Part shown: in pieces, positions 18,398 to 27,480 of the stretch
Numbering within the stretch: position 1 is the stretch's first letter
How the letters are laid out: every line of letters starts with the position of its first letter
Origin: Streptomyces shenzhenensis
Lineage (GTDB): Bacteria; Actinomycetota; Actinomycetes; Streptomycetales; Streptomycetaceae
DNA length: 64,000 nt
NCBI RefSeq assembly: GCF_003688995.1
Contig: NZ_PENI01000002.1
Location: forward strand, 248,001 to 312,000
Direction: 5' to 3'
The notes under the pieces: generated by a model
What the model was told of the DNA's origin: nothing
The model's input: the letters and a program-made list of their open reading frames with translations, nothing else
The model's database searches: none
Position numbers and translations under genes: made by a program

Positions 18398-19954
18398 TCA
18401 CTGGCACCGCTGCCCGCGGTTGACACAGTTTGCGATCTTGTTGGCCAGCCCACCGGTCGTGACGCTGATGAAGTCGTCGTGGTCGGTGGACGGTTTGTGC
18501 AACTGCTCCGGGAAGCCGTCCACCGCGTAGGCGTTCTTCACCACGCCGTTCTGGATGCTCGGCTGCGGAAGGCTGTACACCAGGCGCATCGTCAGCTGCG
18601 GGATCGCCTTGAACCCGTTCTGGCAGTTGCCGGCCGCGTCCGCGAAGGCCACATGCGTGCGGTGGTTCGCGCTGTCGACGTTCTGGCCGTCCCAGCAGCT
18701 CTGGAAGGCGAAGGTGCGGACCATCTGGCTGCCCCGCGGGCAGATCGGGTACTGCTCGGTCAGCTGCACCTTGTTCTCGAAGCCGGTGCAGCTCCAGTGC
18801 GCGTTGGCGTTGGCCAGGCCATTGGTGGTGGTCTTGGCGTCACCGGTGATGATGCGCAGGAACTGGGGCATCGCGACGACCTTGGAGGTCGGGCTGCCGA
18901 CGTACTTGATCTCCGCCTGCTTGGGGACCAGGATGCGGCCGACGTTGCCCTCCTTGCCACCGCCGTCCGCGTTCTGGTCGAAGTCCTGCGTGCCGTCCTG
19001 GACGCGGACCACCGGCCAGTAGTACGACGACAGGTCGCTCTTGTTCTGGCAGCTGGTGCCGCCCTGCAGGAACGTGTCGTTGCTGGAGAACGCGTCGACC
19101 TTCTGGTTGCCGACGTAGTCGTGCAGGTGGTGCGCGCCGTTGGCCACGCCGGGCGCCACGATCACGTTGTCGGTGTTGTGGTTCTTGTTGGCGTTCACTC
19201 CGCAGCGGGTGGTGAACGTGCCGGTCGACGCGCTGCGGGTCTTGCGCGGCTTCGCCTTGACGTTCGGCTGCACCTTGGTGATGTCGACGAAGTCGGCGGC
19301 GACCGGGCCGTTGCCCGCCTGCCCGCCGTTTCCGCCCTGCTGGCCGTCGCCGCCGTTCTGGCCACCGCCCTGCTGCTGGCCGTCGCCCGGCTGCGCACCG
19401 CCGCCCTGCTGTTGATCACCGCCCTGCTGCTGACCGCCACCGTTCTGACCGCCACCGTTCTGGCCACCGGCGTTGGTCTGGTTGGCGGCCTGCGTGGTGC
19501 AGGCGGAGAGCTGGGCCAGCGAGGTGTCGAAGGATCCGCCGACCCGCTGGATACCGATCCTGATCCGGTCGATCGTCGCGGAGCGCTTCTCCTTCAGGGG
19601 GCCGACGATCGCGTTCTGGACGAAGTTCGTGTCGTTCGCCTGCGCCTGGCGGGTCGAGGCGAGTCGGGCGTAGGCCTCGGTGATCTGCTTGTCGAGGTTC
19701 GCCAGCTCCGTCGCCACCCCGGGGCGCGCCGCGTTCGGCACGTTCGTCAGCTTCTGGCCGACGTCCGGGCAGGAGATCGTCGCCACCTGCGCGGCGGCGG
19801 CCTTCGTCTGGTTCTGCGCCGAGTTGTTCGTCTCGTGGGCAGAGGCATAGAAGTTCGCCCAGATCAGCCCGCCCCCACCGAGCGCTAGGGCCGCCGATGC
19901 GGCTATGGCCTTGGTGGCCAGCGGCGTACGGCGTTTTCGTGTGTTGCGTCCCAT
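18398..19954 (-). CDS. Secreted DUF1996 protein with Gln/Gly-rich linker
   Basis: A 518-residue exported protein. ATG 19954 follows AGAGGAG by 5 bases and begins [16 protein letters not shown], a signal or anchor segment. Residues ~45-165 form a helical module with a Cys pair (ISCPDVG ... LSACTT). A low-complexity Gln/Gly/Asn linker follows (repeats such as [13 protein letters not shown]). The rest is DUF1996, with HHLHDYVGN, the pattern WPVVRVQDG and conserved Cys. DUF1996 proteins are common in fungi and actinomycetes. The activity is unproven, and cell-wall or carbohydrate contact is a guess. It is probably monocistronic. Confidence 0.88.
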   Translation of the reverse strand: MGRNTRKRRTPLATKAIAASAALALGGGGLIWANFYASAHETNNSAQNQTKAAAAQVATISCPDVGQKLTNVPNAARPGVATELANLDKQITEAYARLASTRQAQANDTNFVQNAIVGPLKEKRSATIDRIRIGIQRVGGSFDTSLAQLSACTTQAANQTNAGGQNGGGQNGGGQQQGGDQQQGGGAQPGDGQQQGGGQNGGDGQQGGNGGQAGNGPVAADFVDITKVQPNVKAKPRKTRSASTGTFTTRCGVNANKNHNTDNVIVAPGVANGAHHLHDYVGNQKVDAFSSNDTFLQGGTSCQNKSDLSSYYWPVVRVQDGTQDFDQNADGGGKEGNVGRILVPKQAEIKYVGSPTSKVVAMPQFLRIITGDAKTTTNGLANANAHWSCTGFENKVQLTEQYPICPRGSQMVRTFAFQSCWDGQNVDSANHRTHVAFADAAGNCQNGFKAIPQLTMRLVYSLPQPSIQNGVVKNAYAVDGFPEQLHKPSTDHDDFISVTTGGLANKIANCVNRGQRCQ

Positions 19955-20147
19955 GGAACTCCTCTGACTTCCTTGCGGGGCAGCATCGAGGCGCCCGACA
20001 GGAGTGAAGCGGCGCCCATTCATACGGACCCGGCCCCGGGGGTGTTCAGCCTTCCTGTGAATTCATCAGAGGTTTGACGGCCCAGCGGGGCTCAACAGCC
20101 CCTTGAGCAGCAGGAGTTGCCGAACAACTCGGGGCAGGACGGAGGTT

Positions 20148-20801
20148 TCAGCGGTCCCGGTCGAGGTAGGCGAGCACCGCAAGGACGCGTCGATTGTCGT
20201 CGTCCGACACCTCAAGTCCCAGTTTGGCGAAGATGTTGGAGGTGTGTTTGGCGATCGCCCGTTCCGTGACGACGAGCTGCCCGGCGATCGCCGCGTTCGA
20301 CCGGCCCTGCGCCATCAGCTCCAGGACCTCCAGCTCCCGCGGGGTCAGCCCGCCGAGCGGCCGGTCGGCGGCGGACCGCCGGGACAACAACTGCTGGATC
20401 ACCTGCGGGTCCATCGCCGTGCCGCCCGCCGCCACCCGCCGTACGGCGTCCACGAACTGCTCCGCGTCGAACACCCGGTCCTTCAGCAGATAGCCGACCC
20501 CGCCGTTGCCGTCGGCGAGCAGCTCGCGCGCGTACAGCTGCTCCACGTGCTGCGAGAGGACCAGCACCGGCAGCCCGGGCCGGTCCCGGCGGGCCGCGAG
20601 CGCGCACTGCAACCCCTCGTCGGTGTGCGTCGGCGGCAGGCGTACGTCGATCACCGCGACGTCCGGTCGCAGCTCGGCCAGCGCGCGGGTCAGCTCCGGG
20701 CCCGACTCGACGGCCGCGGCGATCTCGAAGTCGTAGGCCGCCAGCAGCCGGACAAGACCGTCGCGCAGCAGGAACAGGTCTTCGGCTAGGACAACGCGCA
20801 C
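20148..20801 (-). CDS. NarL/LuxR-family response regulator
   Basis: A 217-residue regulator with a GTG start at 20801. The receiver domain spans ~1-120, with acidic residues at VVLAED, the probable phosphoacceptor Asp in VAVIDVRLPP, and LLKDRV. The LuxR-type HTH spans ~150-205 (GGLTPRELEVLELMAQGRSNAAIAGQL). It overlaps the 3' end of the kinase gene by 16 bases, so the pair is translationally coupled. The regulon cannot be deduced here. Confidence 0.92.
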   Translation of the reverse strand: MRVVLAEDLFLLRDGLVRLLAAYDFEIAAAVESGPELTRALAELRPDVAVIDVRLPPTHTDEGLQCALAARRDRPGLPVLVLSQHVEQLYARELLADGNGGVGYLLKDRVFDAEQFVDAVRRVAAGGTAMDPQVIQQLLSRRSAADRPLGGLTPRELEVLELMAQGRSNAAIAGQLVVTERAIAKHTSNIFAKLGLEVSDDDNRRVLAVLAYLDRDR

Positions 20802-22075
20802 GGAATCTCCATGGTCACCATGGTGGGACCGCCCGCGGGGCTGCTGACGGCCAGGATGCCGTCGAATGTACCCAGCCGCCGCTCGATCCCGGGCAGCCCG
20901 GAACCGGCCCCGAGCGCGGCGCCGCCCCTGCCGTTGTCGGTGACCGCGATCCGCAACTGGCCGCCGTCCTCGGGCACATGGTGCAGGTCGACCCAGATCC
21001 GGTCGGCGCCGGAGTGCTTGACCGCGTTGGTCAGCACCTCGCTGATCGCGAAGTACGCGGCCGACTCCAGCGGCGCGTCCGCCCGCCCGTCCAGCTCCAC
21101 GCTCACCTCGGTGGCCACCGGCAGCCGCAGCGCCAACGCCCGTACGGCGTCGCCGAGTCCGCGCTCGGCCAGCACCGGCGGATGGATGCCGCGCACCAGG
21201 TCACGCAGTTCGCCGAGCGCCTCGACGGAGTTGCGGCGGGCCTGCGCGAGCAGCTCCCGCGCCCGCGCCGGATCCTTGTCCAGCAGCGCCTCGACGGTCC
21301 CCAGGTCCATGCCCATCGCGACCAGCCGGGCCTGCGCGCCGTCGTGCAGGTCCCGTTCGATGCGGCGCAGTTCGGCCGCCGAGGTGTCCACCGCGTCCCG
21401 CCGGGTCTCGGTCAGCACCCGCACCCGTTCGGCGAGTTCGCCCTGACCGGGGGAGAGCACCGCACGGGTCAGCAGGAAGTGGCAACGCAGCAGCGGCGGG
21501 GTGAGGACGTAGGCGGCGGCCAGCAGCGCCGCGCCGAGCAGCCCGGCGAGCAGCGCGCTGCCCTGCCCCGAGACCGGCACGAAGCCGTACCACCAGCCGA
21601 CCCGGCTGCCGTCCGTGAACACCCGCCACAGCCCGGCCGCCAGCGCGAAACCCTCCACCGGATAGATCAGCAGGGCGGCGGGCAGCAGCGCGGTGACGAA
21701 CCCTGCCGTCATGTCGACCAGGAGCCAGCCGAGGTCCCGCCAGGTCGCCGGGTCGCCGAGCAGCCCGAAGGCGCGCCCCCACGGGCTGGCCCCCTCGGGG
21801 AGCGGCCGGTACGCGCGCGGGATCCGCACCCCGCACCACTGCGCGGCCACCAGCCGCCGCCAGTCGGCGAAGGCCCGCACCCCGGTCAGCACCCAGGGCG
21901 TCGTGACGATCCCGATGCCCAGCGGGACGAGCGCGATCGACACGACGGACAGCACGAACAGGGTGATCGAACCGGTGAGCGCGACGACCGCGAGGGCGAG
22001 CCCCCGCGCTCCGGCGGTCACGACGGCGCGGGTCCGGCCGCCGGCGTCCCTGGAATCCCTGCTCCTCGTGTCCAT
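20786..22075 (-). CDS. NarL-type sensor histidine kinase
   Basis: A 429-residue membrane kinase. Residues ~20-215 contain four membrane segments arranged as in the putative-sensor domain of actinobacterial kinases. The HisKA_3 dimer/phosphoacceptor motif is RIERDLHDGAQARLVAMGMD near 240-260. The ATPase N and G boxes follow (EVLTNAVKHSGA, DNGRGGAALGAGSGLPG). It phosphorylates the regulator encoded immediately downstream. The stimulus is unknown. Confidence 0.92.
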   Translation of the reverse strand: MDTRSRDSRDAGGRTRAVVTAGARGLALAVVALTGSITLFVLSVVSIALVPLGIGIVTTPWVLTGVRAFADWRRLVAAQWCGVRIPRAYRPLPEGASPWGRAFGLLGDPATWRDLGWLLVDMTAGFVTALLPAALLIYPVEGFALAAGLWRVFTDGSRVGWWYGFVPVSGQGSALLAGLLGAALLAAAYVLTPPLLRCHFLLTRAVLSPGQGELAERVRVLTETRRDAVDTSAAELRRIERDLHDGAQARLVAMGMDLGTVEALLDKDPARARELLAQARRNSVEALGELRDLVRGIHPPVLAERGLGDAVRALALRLPVATEVSVELDGRADAPLESAAYFAISEVLTNAVKHSGADRIWVDLHHVPEDGGQLRIAVTDNGRGGAALGAGSGLPGIERRLGTFDGILAVSSPAGGPTMVTMEIPCALS

Positions 22076-22126
22076 GCCGTCAGTGTCGTCGAACCGGGGG
22101 CGCCGGTCACGGGGCGAAACCCCCGG

Positions 22127-23149
22127 TCAGGAGGTGGTGTCAGCTACACCCCCGGCAGCGGCGAGCACCGCGGCCTCCACCTCCGGATCGAGGCCCTTGC
22201 GGGTCCGGTCCGGGCGCTGCGGCGCCGTGCCGCCGATCTCCCGCAGCCACGCCCAGGTGTCGGCGACGGTCTCGCCGACCGGACGGCACACCAGCCCCGT
22301 CGCCAGCGCCCGTGCGACGTCCGCGCGGTGCAGGGCCCGGTACAGGTCACTGCCCGGCGGCACCCACACCGGCAGCTCGACCCACGGCTCGATCCCGGCG
22401 TCCAGGACGACCTGCGGATCGGTCCAGCACAGCCGCGCGTCCGCGCCGGTGGCCTCGGCGCACGCCGCCAGGAACGCGCCCATGGTGGTGTGCCCGGGCG
22501 GGCTCACCAGGTTGTACGGGCCGCCGAGCCCCCGCTCCACCGCCCCGGTCGTCCAGTCGGCCAGATCGCGCACGTCGACGTACTGCAGTGGCAGGTCGCG
22601 CGGTCCGGGCGCCAGGACGGGGCCGCCCCGGGCGATCCGGGTCAGCCACCAGGGCAGCCTGCCGACGTTCTCGTACGGACCGAGGATCAGCCCGGCCCGC
22701 ACCAGCAGGGAGCCGTCCGCGCCGAACGCCTCCACAGCGGCCAGCTCGCCGCCCCGCTTGTCCCGCGCGTACTCGGTCTGCCCGGCGTCGGCCGCGGCGC
22801 CCTCGACCAGCGGCGCGTCCTCGCCGGTCCCGCCCGCCGGAGGAAAGGCGTACACCGAGCGGCTGGACACATACACGTACCGGCCGGCGCGGCCCCGCAG
22901 CAGCCGCGCCGCCTCCCGCACCGCGCGGGGCGCCGCCGACCAGGTGTCGACGACGGCGTCCCACGGGCCGCCGCCGGTGAGCGCGGCGAGCCCGTCGGCG
23001 GTGGTGCGGTCGCCGCGCAGCGACCGCACCCCCGGTGGGGGCGCGTGCCGGCCCCGGTGGATGACGGTCACCTCCCAGCCGCGCCGGAGCGCCGACTCCA
23101 CGACGGCCCGCCCCACGAACTCCGTTCCGCCCAGCACCAGAAGTCTCAT
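22127..23149 (-). CDS. NAD-dependent epimerase/dehydratase family protein
   Basis: A 340-residue cytoplasmic short-chain oxidoreductase. It begins MRLLVLGGTEFVGRAVVESAL, with the Rossmann glycine motif GGTEFVG. The YARDK motif near residue 131 supplies the Tyr-x-x-x-Lys pair. The start ATG 23149 places the fold at the N-terminus, while the frame upstream belongs to non-coding sequence. The substrate is not clear. It lies between a two-component system and a winged-helix regulator on the same strand. Confidence 0.85.
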   Translation of the reverse strand: MRLLVLGGTEFVGRAVVESALRRGWEVTVIHRGRHAPPPGVRSLRGDRTTADGLAALTGGGPWDAVVDTWSAAPRAVREAARLLRGRAGRYVYVSSRSVYAFPPAGGTGEDAPLVEGAAADAGQTEYARDKRGGELAAVEAFGADGSLLVRAGLILGPYENVGRLPWWLTRIARGGPVLAPGPRDLPLQYVDVRDLADWTTGAVERGLGGPYNLVSPPGHTTMGAFLAACAEATGADARLCWTDPQVVLDAGIEPWVELPVWVPPGSDLYRALHRADVARALATGLVCRPVGETVADTWAWLREIGGTAPQRPDRTRKGLDPEVEAAVLAAAGGVADTTS

Positions 23150-23222
23150 GCGGCGACCCTGCCCGGTGCGGCCGTCGAGCGTGCCCGGATCTGCCGAGAG
23201 CAGACGGGGGAGGCTGGCGTGG

Positions 23223-23849
23223 TCAGCGTCCGGTCGGCGGCGTGTACTTGTAGCCGACGCGGCGCACCGTCTGGATCGTCCGGCGGTGCTCGGCGCCCAG
23301 CTTGCGGCGCAGCCGGGCGACATGGACGTCGACGGTGCGTCCGTCGCCCACGTGGCCGTAGCCCCAGACCGTGGTGACCAGTTGGTCGCGGGTGTGCACC
23401 CGGTGGGGGTGCGCCACGAGGTGGGCCAGCAGCTCGAACTCCAGGTAGGTGAGGTCGAGGTCCCGGCCCGCCACCTGGGCGGTGCGCCGCACGGTGTCGA
23501 TGCGGACCAGCGGGTCACCGGTGGCGTCGGGGGCGGCGGCCGGCCCGGTCTCCGGCCGGTCCGGCACCGCGACCGGCGGGAACGCCGGCTGCCGGTCGGC
23601 CGGGACCAGCACCAGGTAGCCGACCATCGGCGGCTGTCCCGGCAGGCTGGGCACGGTGTGCTGCGGTGCCGGCAGCCAGGTGGCGCCCGGCGGCAGCAGA
23701 TCCGCGACGGTGTGCAGGCTCTCGACCGGGTTGGGGCGGGGGAGGGCCCATTCCTCGTCCCGGTCGACGGCGCGCAGCCGGTGCCGGGCGCCGGATGCCG
23801 GGGACGGGGCGGGAAGGGCGGCGGTGGGGAGAGGACGAGTGGTCGCCAT
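23223..23849 (-). CDS. Winged-helix (OmpR/PhoB-type) regulator lacking a receiver domain
   Basis: A 208-residue protein. The C-terminal ~95 residues form a PhoB-type winged helix (LDLTYLEFELLAHLVAHPHRVHTRDQL, then DVHVARLRRKLG and VRRVGYKY). The N-terminal half is Pro/Ala-rich and has no phosphoacceptor or acidic pocket. So it cannot be a normal response regulator. Such orphan winged-helix proteins recur in Streptomyces. The start is ATG 23849. The target is unknown, although it lies near glnII. Confidence 0.82.
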   Translation of the reverse strand: MATTRPLPTAALPAPSPASGARHRLRAVDRDEEWALPRPNPVESLHTVADLLPPGATWLPAPQHTVPSLPGQPPMVGYLVLVPADRQPAFPPVAVPDRPETGPAAAPDATGDPLVRIDTVRRTAQVAGRDLDLTYLEFELLAHLVAHPHRVHTRDQLVTTVWGYGHVGDGRTVDVHVARLRRKLGAEHRRTIQTVRRVGYKYTPPTGR

Positions 23850-24350
23850 GAGAGGTCAGCTCTTTCGCGCGAGAAGTTCGTCGGGTAGGTCGACGGCCGC
23901 GATTCGTGGTCGGGGCGCGCCGGGGACGTTCGTCGTTCCGCGCTGGCCGAAGGCCGGGGTGTACGGCTTTAGAGGGCCCGCGCGTTCCACGCGCGGCAAC
24001 ACACCCGGTCGAAGTCGTGATGCTGACGGGAAGGCCAGAAGGGCTCGAGGTCAGGGCGACCCGTCGCGGTGTACTTCTGGATGCTGGCCATACGCCCATT
24101 GAAGCAGACACCGGCCCGCAACAGGACCCTCCTCTCACTGCTCGGACGCTTCCTTGGCGGGAAGTTGACGTCGCGGGCCTCCCCCTCTCAGGTGTTCGTA
24201 CCAGGTCAGGTGCTTGATCGTGACTGTCAAGCGTCGTCCGCCGTTCCACATGGCGGACAGCCCGCCGGCTCCCCGCGTCCCACGGGACGCCGCCACGACG
24301 ACACGAAGGGGCGCCCGGTGGCGGGCGCCCCTTCGGAGTTGTGGCGTGGA
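23850..24350. other. Gene-free stretch between the winged-helix gene and glnII
   Basis: About 500 bases without a supported gene. It holds the glnII terminator at 24305-24334. The remaining sequence is less GC-extreme around 24060-24240 but shows no convincing start, signal or domain in any frame. Confidence 0.5.
24305..24334. terminator. Terminator of glnII
   Basis: GAAGGGGCGCCCG and CGGGCGCCCCTTC form a perfect 13-bp stem around a GTGG loop. It lies 17 bases past the glnII stop on the minus strand. Confidence 0.88.
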
Positions 24351-25379
24351 TCAGACCTGGCCGGCCTTCTCCAGCGCGGAGCAGCACGTGTCGACCAGGA
24401 GGCGGGTCACCACGTACGGGTCGACGTTGGCGTTCGGACGGCGGTCCTCGATGTAGCCCTTGCCGTCCTTCTCGACCTGCCACGGGATACGGACCGAGGC
24501 GCCGCGGTCGGAGACGCCGTAGGAGAACTTGTCCCACGGGGCGGTCTCGTGCAGACCGGTCAGCCGATCGTCGATGCCGGCGCCGTAGTACTTGACGTGG
24601 TCGAGCGGCTTGGAGCCCTCGCCGAGCGACTCGCACGCGGTGATGATCGCGGCATAGTTCTCGCGCATCGCCTTGGTGGAGAAGTTGGTGTGCGCGCCGG
24701 CGCCGTTCCAGTCGCCCTTGACCGGCTTCGGGTCGAGGGTGGCGGAGACGCCGAAGTCCTCGGCGGTGCGGTAGAGCAGCCAGCGGGCCACCCACAGCTG
24801 GTCGGAGACCTCCAGCGGGGACAGCGGGCCGACCTGGAACTCCCACTGGCCGGGCATGACCTCGGCGTTGATGCCGGACAGGCCGAGGCCGGCCTTCAGG
24901 CAGTTCTCCAGGTGGGCCTCGACGATCTCGCGGCCGAAGATCTCGTCGGCGCCGACCCCGCAGTAGTAGCCGCCCTGCGGCGCCGGGAAGCCGCCCTCGG
25001 GGAAGCCGAGCGGACGGGCGCCGTCGAAGAAGGTGTACTCCTGCTCGATGCCGAAGATCGGCTCCTGCGCGGCGAACTTCTCCGCGACCTCGGTCAGCGC
25101 GGCGCGCGTGTTGGAGGCGTGCGGGGTGAAGTCGATGTTCAGGACCTCGCACAGGACGAGGACGTCGTCGCCGCCGCGGATCGGGTCGGGGCAGCTGAAG
25201 ACCGGCTTCAGCACGCAGTCCGAGGCGTGGCCCTCGGCCTGGTTGGTGGAGGACCCGTCGAAGCCCCAGATCGGCAGCTCGGCGCCCTTCGCGTCGTCGC
25301 CAAGAATCTTCGTCTTGGAACGCAGCTTGGCCGTCGGCTCGGTGCCGTCGATCCAGATGTACTCAGCCTTGAAGCTCAC
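24351..25379 (-). CDS. glnII: Glutamine synthetase type II
   Basis: A 342-residue eukaryote-like (class II) glutamine synthetase that condenses glutamate and ammonium with ATP. It begins VSFKAEYIWIDGTEPTAKL, near identical in pattern to the family start. It carries the catalytic and metal segments PGQWEFQVGP, GAGAHTNFSTKAM and RRPNANVDPYVV. The GTG at 25379 follows AAGGA by 8 bases and is preferred to the ATG at 25388, which lies almost on the ribosome site. It is the second ammonium-assimilating synthetase here, beside GlnA. A GlnR-like box array lies upstream. Confidence 0.95.
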   Translation of the reverse strand: MSFKAEYIWIDGTEPTAKLRSKTKILGDDAKGAELPIWGFDGSSTNQAEGHASDCVLKPVFSCPDPIRGGDDVLVLCEVLNIDFTPHASNTRAALTEVAEKFAAQEPIFGIEQEYTFFDGARPLGFPEGGFPAPQGGYYCGVGADEIFGREIVEAHLENCLKAGLGLSGINAEVMPGQWEFQVGPLSPLEVSDQLWVARWLLYRTAEDFGVSATLDPKPVKGDWNGAGAHTNFSTKAMRENYAAIITACESLGEGSKPLDHVKYYGAGIDDRLTGLHETAPWDKFSYGVSDRGASVRIPWQVEKDGKGYIEDRRPNANVDPYVVTRLLVDTCCSALEKAGQV

Positions 25380-25478
25380 GGGCCACATCCTTCGAGGTGG
25401 GTCTGGGCGCACTTGCGGGTGCTGCGGCGGCGGCGCTGCGGCACCGCGGGATGATGCTCGGCAGCCTGTCAACAGGCG

Positions 25479-25516
25479 ATTTCCCGATCATTGCCCGGAT
25501 GTGAACCCCGTGTTAC
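25479..25516 (-). promoter_or_regulatory. GlnR-box-like array upstream of glnII
   Basis: Read on the minus strand: GTAAC-n6-TTCAC-n6-GCAAT-n6-GAAAT. The 11-base period and the outer sites fit the GlnR consensus (GTnAC and GAAAC sites spaced by six bases), while the two inner sites are weak. It lies 100-137 bases before the glnII start, so GlnR should activate this gene under nitrogen limitation. Confidence 0.7.
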
Positions 25517-25653
25517 CCACCTGTTCGGTGCGCCGGTTCAGGTTGTGAGGCGGCCCGGCCCGGGTAGGAGGGACCGTTCGGGTTGCCTACGACCTGGCCG
25601 CGGCGGGGCGGACCGCGTACGACGGAGGGCGCTTCGCGGTGCCCTGACGCGCC

Positions 25654-25687
25654 GGTCCTGCCGCCTCCGGCCGGAAGCGGCAGGACC
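25654..25687. terminator. Terminator of the downstream secreted-protein gene
   Basis: GGTCCTGCCGC and GCGGCAGGACC form a perfect 11-bp stem, extended with mismatches through TCCGGCCGGA. It lies 40 bases past the stop of the minus-strand gene at 25727. Confidence 0.75.
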
Positions 25688-25726
25688 CGGGACACCTGCC
25701 TCATCGGTCCGGCACGGGTCCGGCGC

Positions 25727-26437
25727 TCACCCCACCTTCTCGATCAGCGCACGACGGATCAGGAACTTGCCCGGTTCCCTGACCTGTTCGAAGGCCGCGT
25801 CGTTCAGCAGCGCACAACTGCCGGACACGGACGTCACCTGCACGGTCGTGGACTTGCCGTTGTCCAGGTTGGTGACCCTCAGCGTGGTGCCCGCCGGGAA
25901 CTGGTTGCTGGACGCCGCCGGGGCGCCGGCCTCGCCGGAGAGCGTGACGGTGGAGCCGTTGCACACCTGCTGTCCGGTGGCGGTGTCCGCGCCTCCCGTG
26001 CCCGCGCCTCCCGTCCCTGTATCTCCCGTTTCCGTGCCTCCCGCGGAGGCGGTCGGGGCGGGCTGCGCGTCCTGCCCGCCGTCCTGCTGTCCGTTCTGGG
26101 CCGGTGTCGAGTGGGAGCCCTGAGCCGACTCCCCGACGACGCAACCGGACGCCTTCTGCTGGACCTTGATCTGCTCGATGACCGCCTCGCGGTTGGCGAT
26201 CCGCGCCGTCGACTGGGCATCCGGAGCGGCCCGTTGGCCCTCGATGAACCGCTCGTTGTTGCCGAGCGCGGTGGCCAGCCCCTGACAGACCGTCGAGTCC
26301 GCGGCGGACAGGGTCCGCGGGCTCTGCGCGGCGTTGGACGTGGCCGCCATGGCGAAGGCCCCGCCGCCGGCCACCGCGGCGGCACTCGCCAGCAGCGCGA
26401 TCTTCTTCCTGGTGTTGAGCGTTCTCCTGCGCGACAT
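25727..26437 (-). CDS. Secreted protein of unknown function with helical N-terminal module
   Basis: A 236-residue exported protein. AGGAGG precedes ATG 26437 closely. Residues 1-35 form a signal peptide (MSRRRTLNTRKKIALLASAA...). A helical module follows with one Cys near each end (STVCQGL and KASGCVV). It carries DAQSTARIANREAVIEQI, which recalls the helical module of the DUF1996 protein at 18398. A Gly/Thr/Ala linker and a C-terminal beta-like domain (VCNGSTVTLSGEAG ... SGSCALLNDAAF) end it. No named family was recognised. Confidence 0.8.
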   Translation of the reverse strand: MSRRRTLNTRKKIALLASAAAVAGGGAFAMAATSNAAQSPRTLSAADSTVCQGLATALGNNERFIEGQRAAPDAQSTARIANREAVIEQIKVQQKASGCVVGESAQGSHSTPAQNGQQDGGQDAQPAPTASAGGTETGDTGTGGAGTGGADTATGQQVCNGSTVTLSGEAGAPAASSNQFPAGTTLRVTNLDNGKSTTVQVTSVSGSCALLNDAAFEQVREPGKFLIRRALIEKVG

Positions 26438-26495
26438 GCGCGCCTCCTGAAGGGATAGGGGAGCGTACGCCGCTATGTACGAGATACCGAACGAC

Positions 26496-26529
26496 GTCAC
26501 TCAGCCGTCACCGGAGTCGGTGGAGTGAC
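26496..26529. other. Inverted repeat upstream of two divergent genes
   Basis: GTCACTC and GAGTGAC are perfect 7-base arms 20 bases apart, and the interior holds CCGTCACCGGAGTCGGTGG, itself partly dyadic. It lies between the secreted-protein gene (minus) and the small gene at 26740 (plus). It could be an operator for a dimeric regulator or a hairpin. Confidence 0.4.
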
Positions 26530-26739
26530 CTGTGCCACAGGGGGCAGGGTCGTGCCCGGGTCGCCGTATGCCAGCTGTTCGAATTCCCCGCCGTCCCTCA
26601 CGTCTCTCGCCGAACCCCTGTGACGTACCGTCAATTCCGCTTCTCACCTGGTCGTTCGAGAGGATTCCCGGACTCCTCGATTGTCAGTGCCGGGCAGTAG
26701 ACTGGAGTCAGTGTTCGAGAACGCGACAGGAGGATGCCC

Positions 26740-27054
26740 GTGCCCGCTGCCGCACTGAAGCCGAAGCCGTTGCCGACCCAGTCCACCGCGAAGCGCCCCG
26801 TCCCACTCGACCTGCCGTACACCCCCGTGATGAAGCGTCCGCTGCCACCCGGACGTCCGCGCGAGTGGTACGTCACGCACAACCGCCGCCTCAAGGCGAT
26901 GCGGCTCGCCATAGCCCTGCTCGACTCGGGCGTCTACGTCCCCAACCAGGCCCGCAACGAGACGATCCGCAGCACGGCCCAGCGGATCGGTGTCCATCCG
27001 CCGTCGGACACGACGTGCCACATGGTGCGGGCGTTCCTGCGCTACAACCGCTGA
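26740..27054 (+). CDS. Small conserved-looking hypothetical protein
   Basis: A 104-residue basic cytoplasmic protein of unknown function. AGGAGG ends at 26733, so GTG 26740 at 6-base spacing is preferred over the ATG at 26734, which abuts it. A Pro-rich N-terminus leads to RPREWYVTHNRRLKAMRLAI and ARNETIRSTAQRIGVHPPS, which look like a helical nucleic-acid or protein-binding fold. The strong ribosome site and sensible composition support a real gene. Confidence 0.75.
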   Translation: MPAAALKPKPLPTQSTAKRPVPLDLPYTPVMKRPLPPGRPREWYVTHNRRLKAMRLAIALLDSGVYVPNQARNETIRSTAQRIGVHPPSDTTCHMVRAFLRYNR

Positions 27055-27480
27055 GACCGGTGCCGCGTGCCGGGCGCCCCGGTTCCCGGGGTGCCCGCCG
27101 CCGTGCCGTCAGGCCGCCGACTCCCGCTCCGACGGCGCACGGAAGCGCGGCGCCACCCGGGCCGCGCCCGGCCGGCTCCGCAGCCGCTCCGCCTCCCGTG
27201 CGATCGCCGCCCGCGCCCCACACCCGAGCCCACCCCGCCGGCCAGGATCCGCCACGCGATCTCCCCGCCGGGCCGCTGGGCCCAGCCGCCCGCCATCCGT
27301 CGCGTCCGCCGTGCGGCCACCGCGTCCCGGGCATACGTTTGCCCACCGCACCGGCCACCGCCCGCCCCGACCACGGGCAGGCCCGTCACCCGTTCGCTGG
27401 GCTGGACATGCGCGGGCCCGCCCTCCCGGACTTGACTTCGATCAGATCAGGAGGTGACGGGAACCAGGGAGGCGTGCCGC
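27055..27480. other. Gene-free stretch before the DUF2252 gene
   Basis: About 425 bases of very GC-rich sequence, Arg/Pro/Ala-rich in all frames. Nothing is recognised apart from the GGGAGG ribosome site of the next gene at its end. Confidence 0.5.

Larger units (their letters stand above)
25380..25726. other. glnII promoter region and hairpin
   Basis: This stretch holds the GlnR-like array at 25479-25516 and a hairpin at 25654-25687. The remaining part has no gene. An inverted GCCTGTCAACAGGC at 25464-25477 flanks the GlnR array. Confidence 0.6.
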
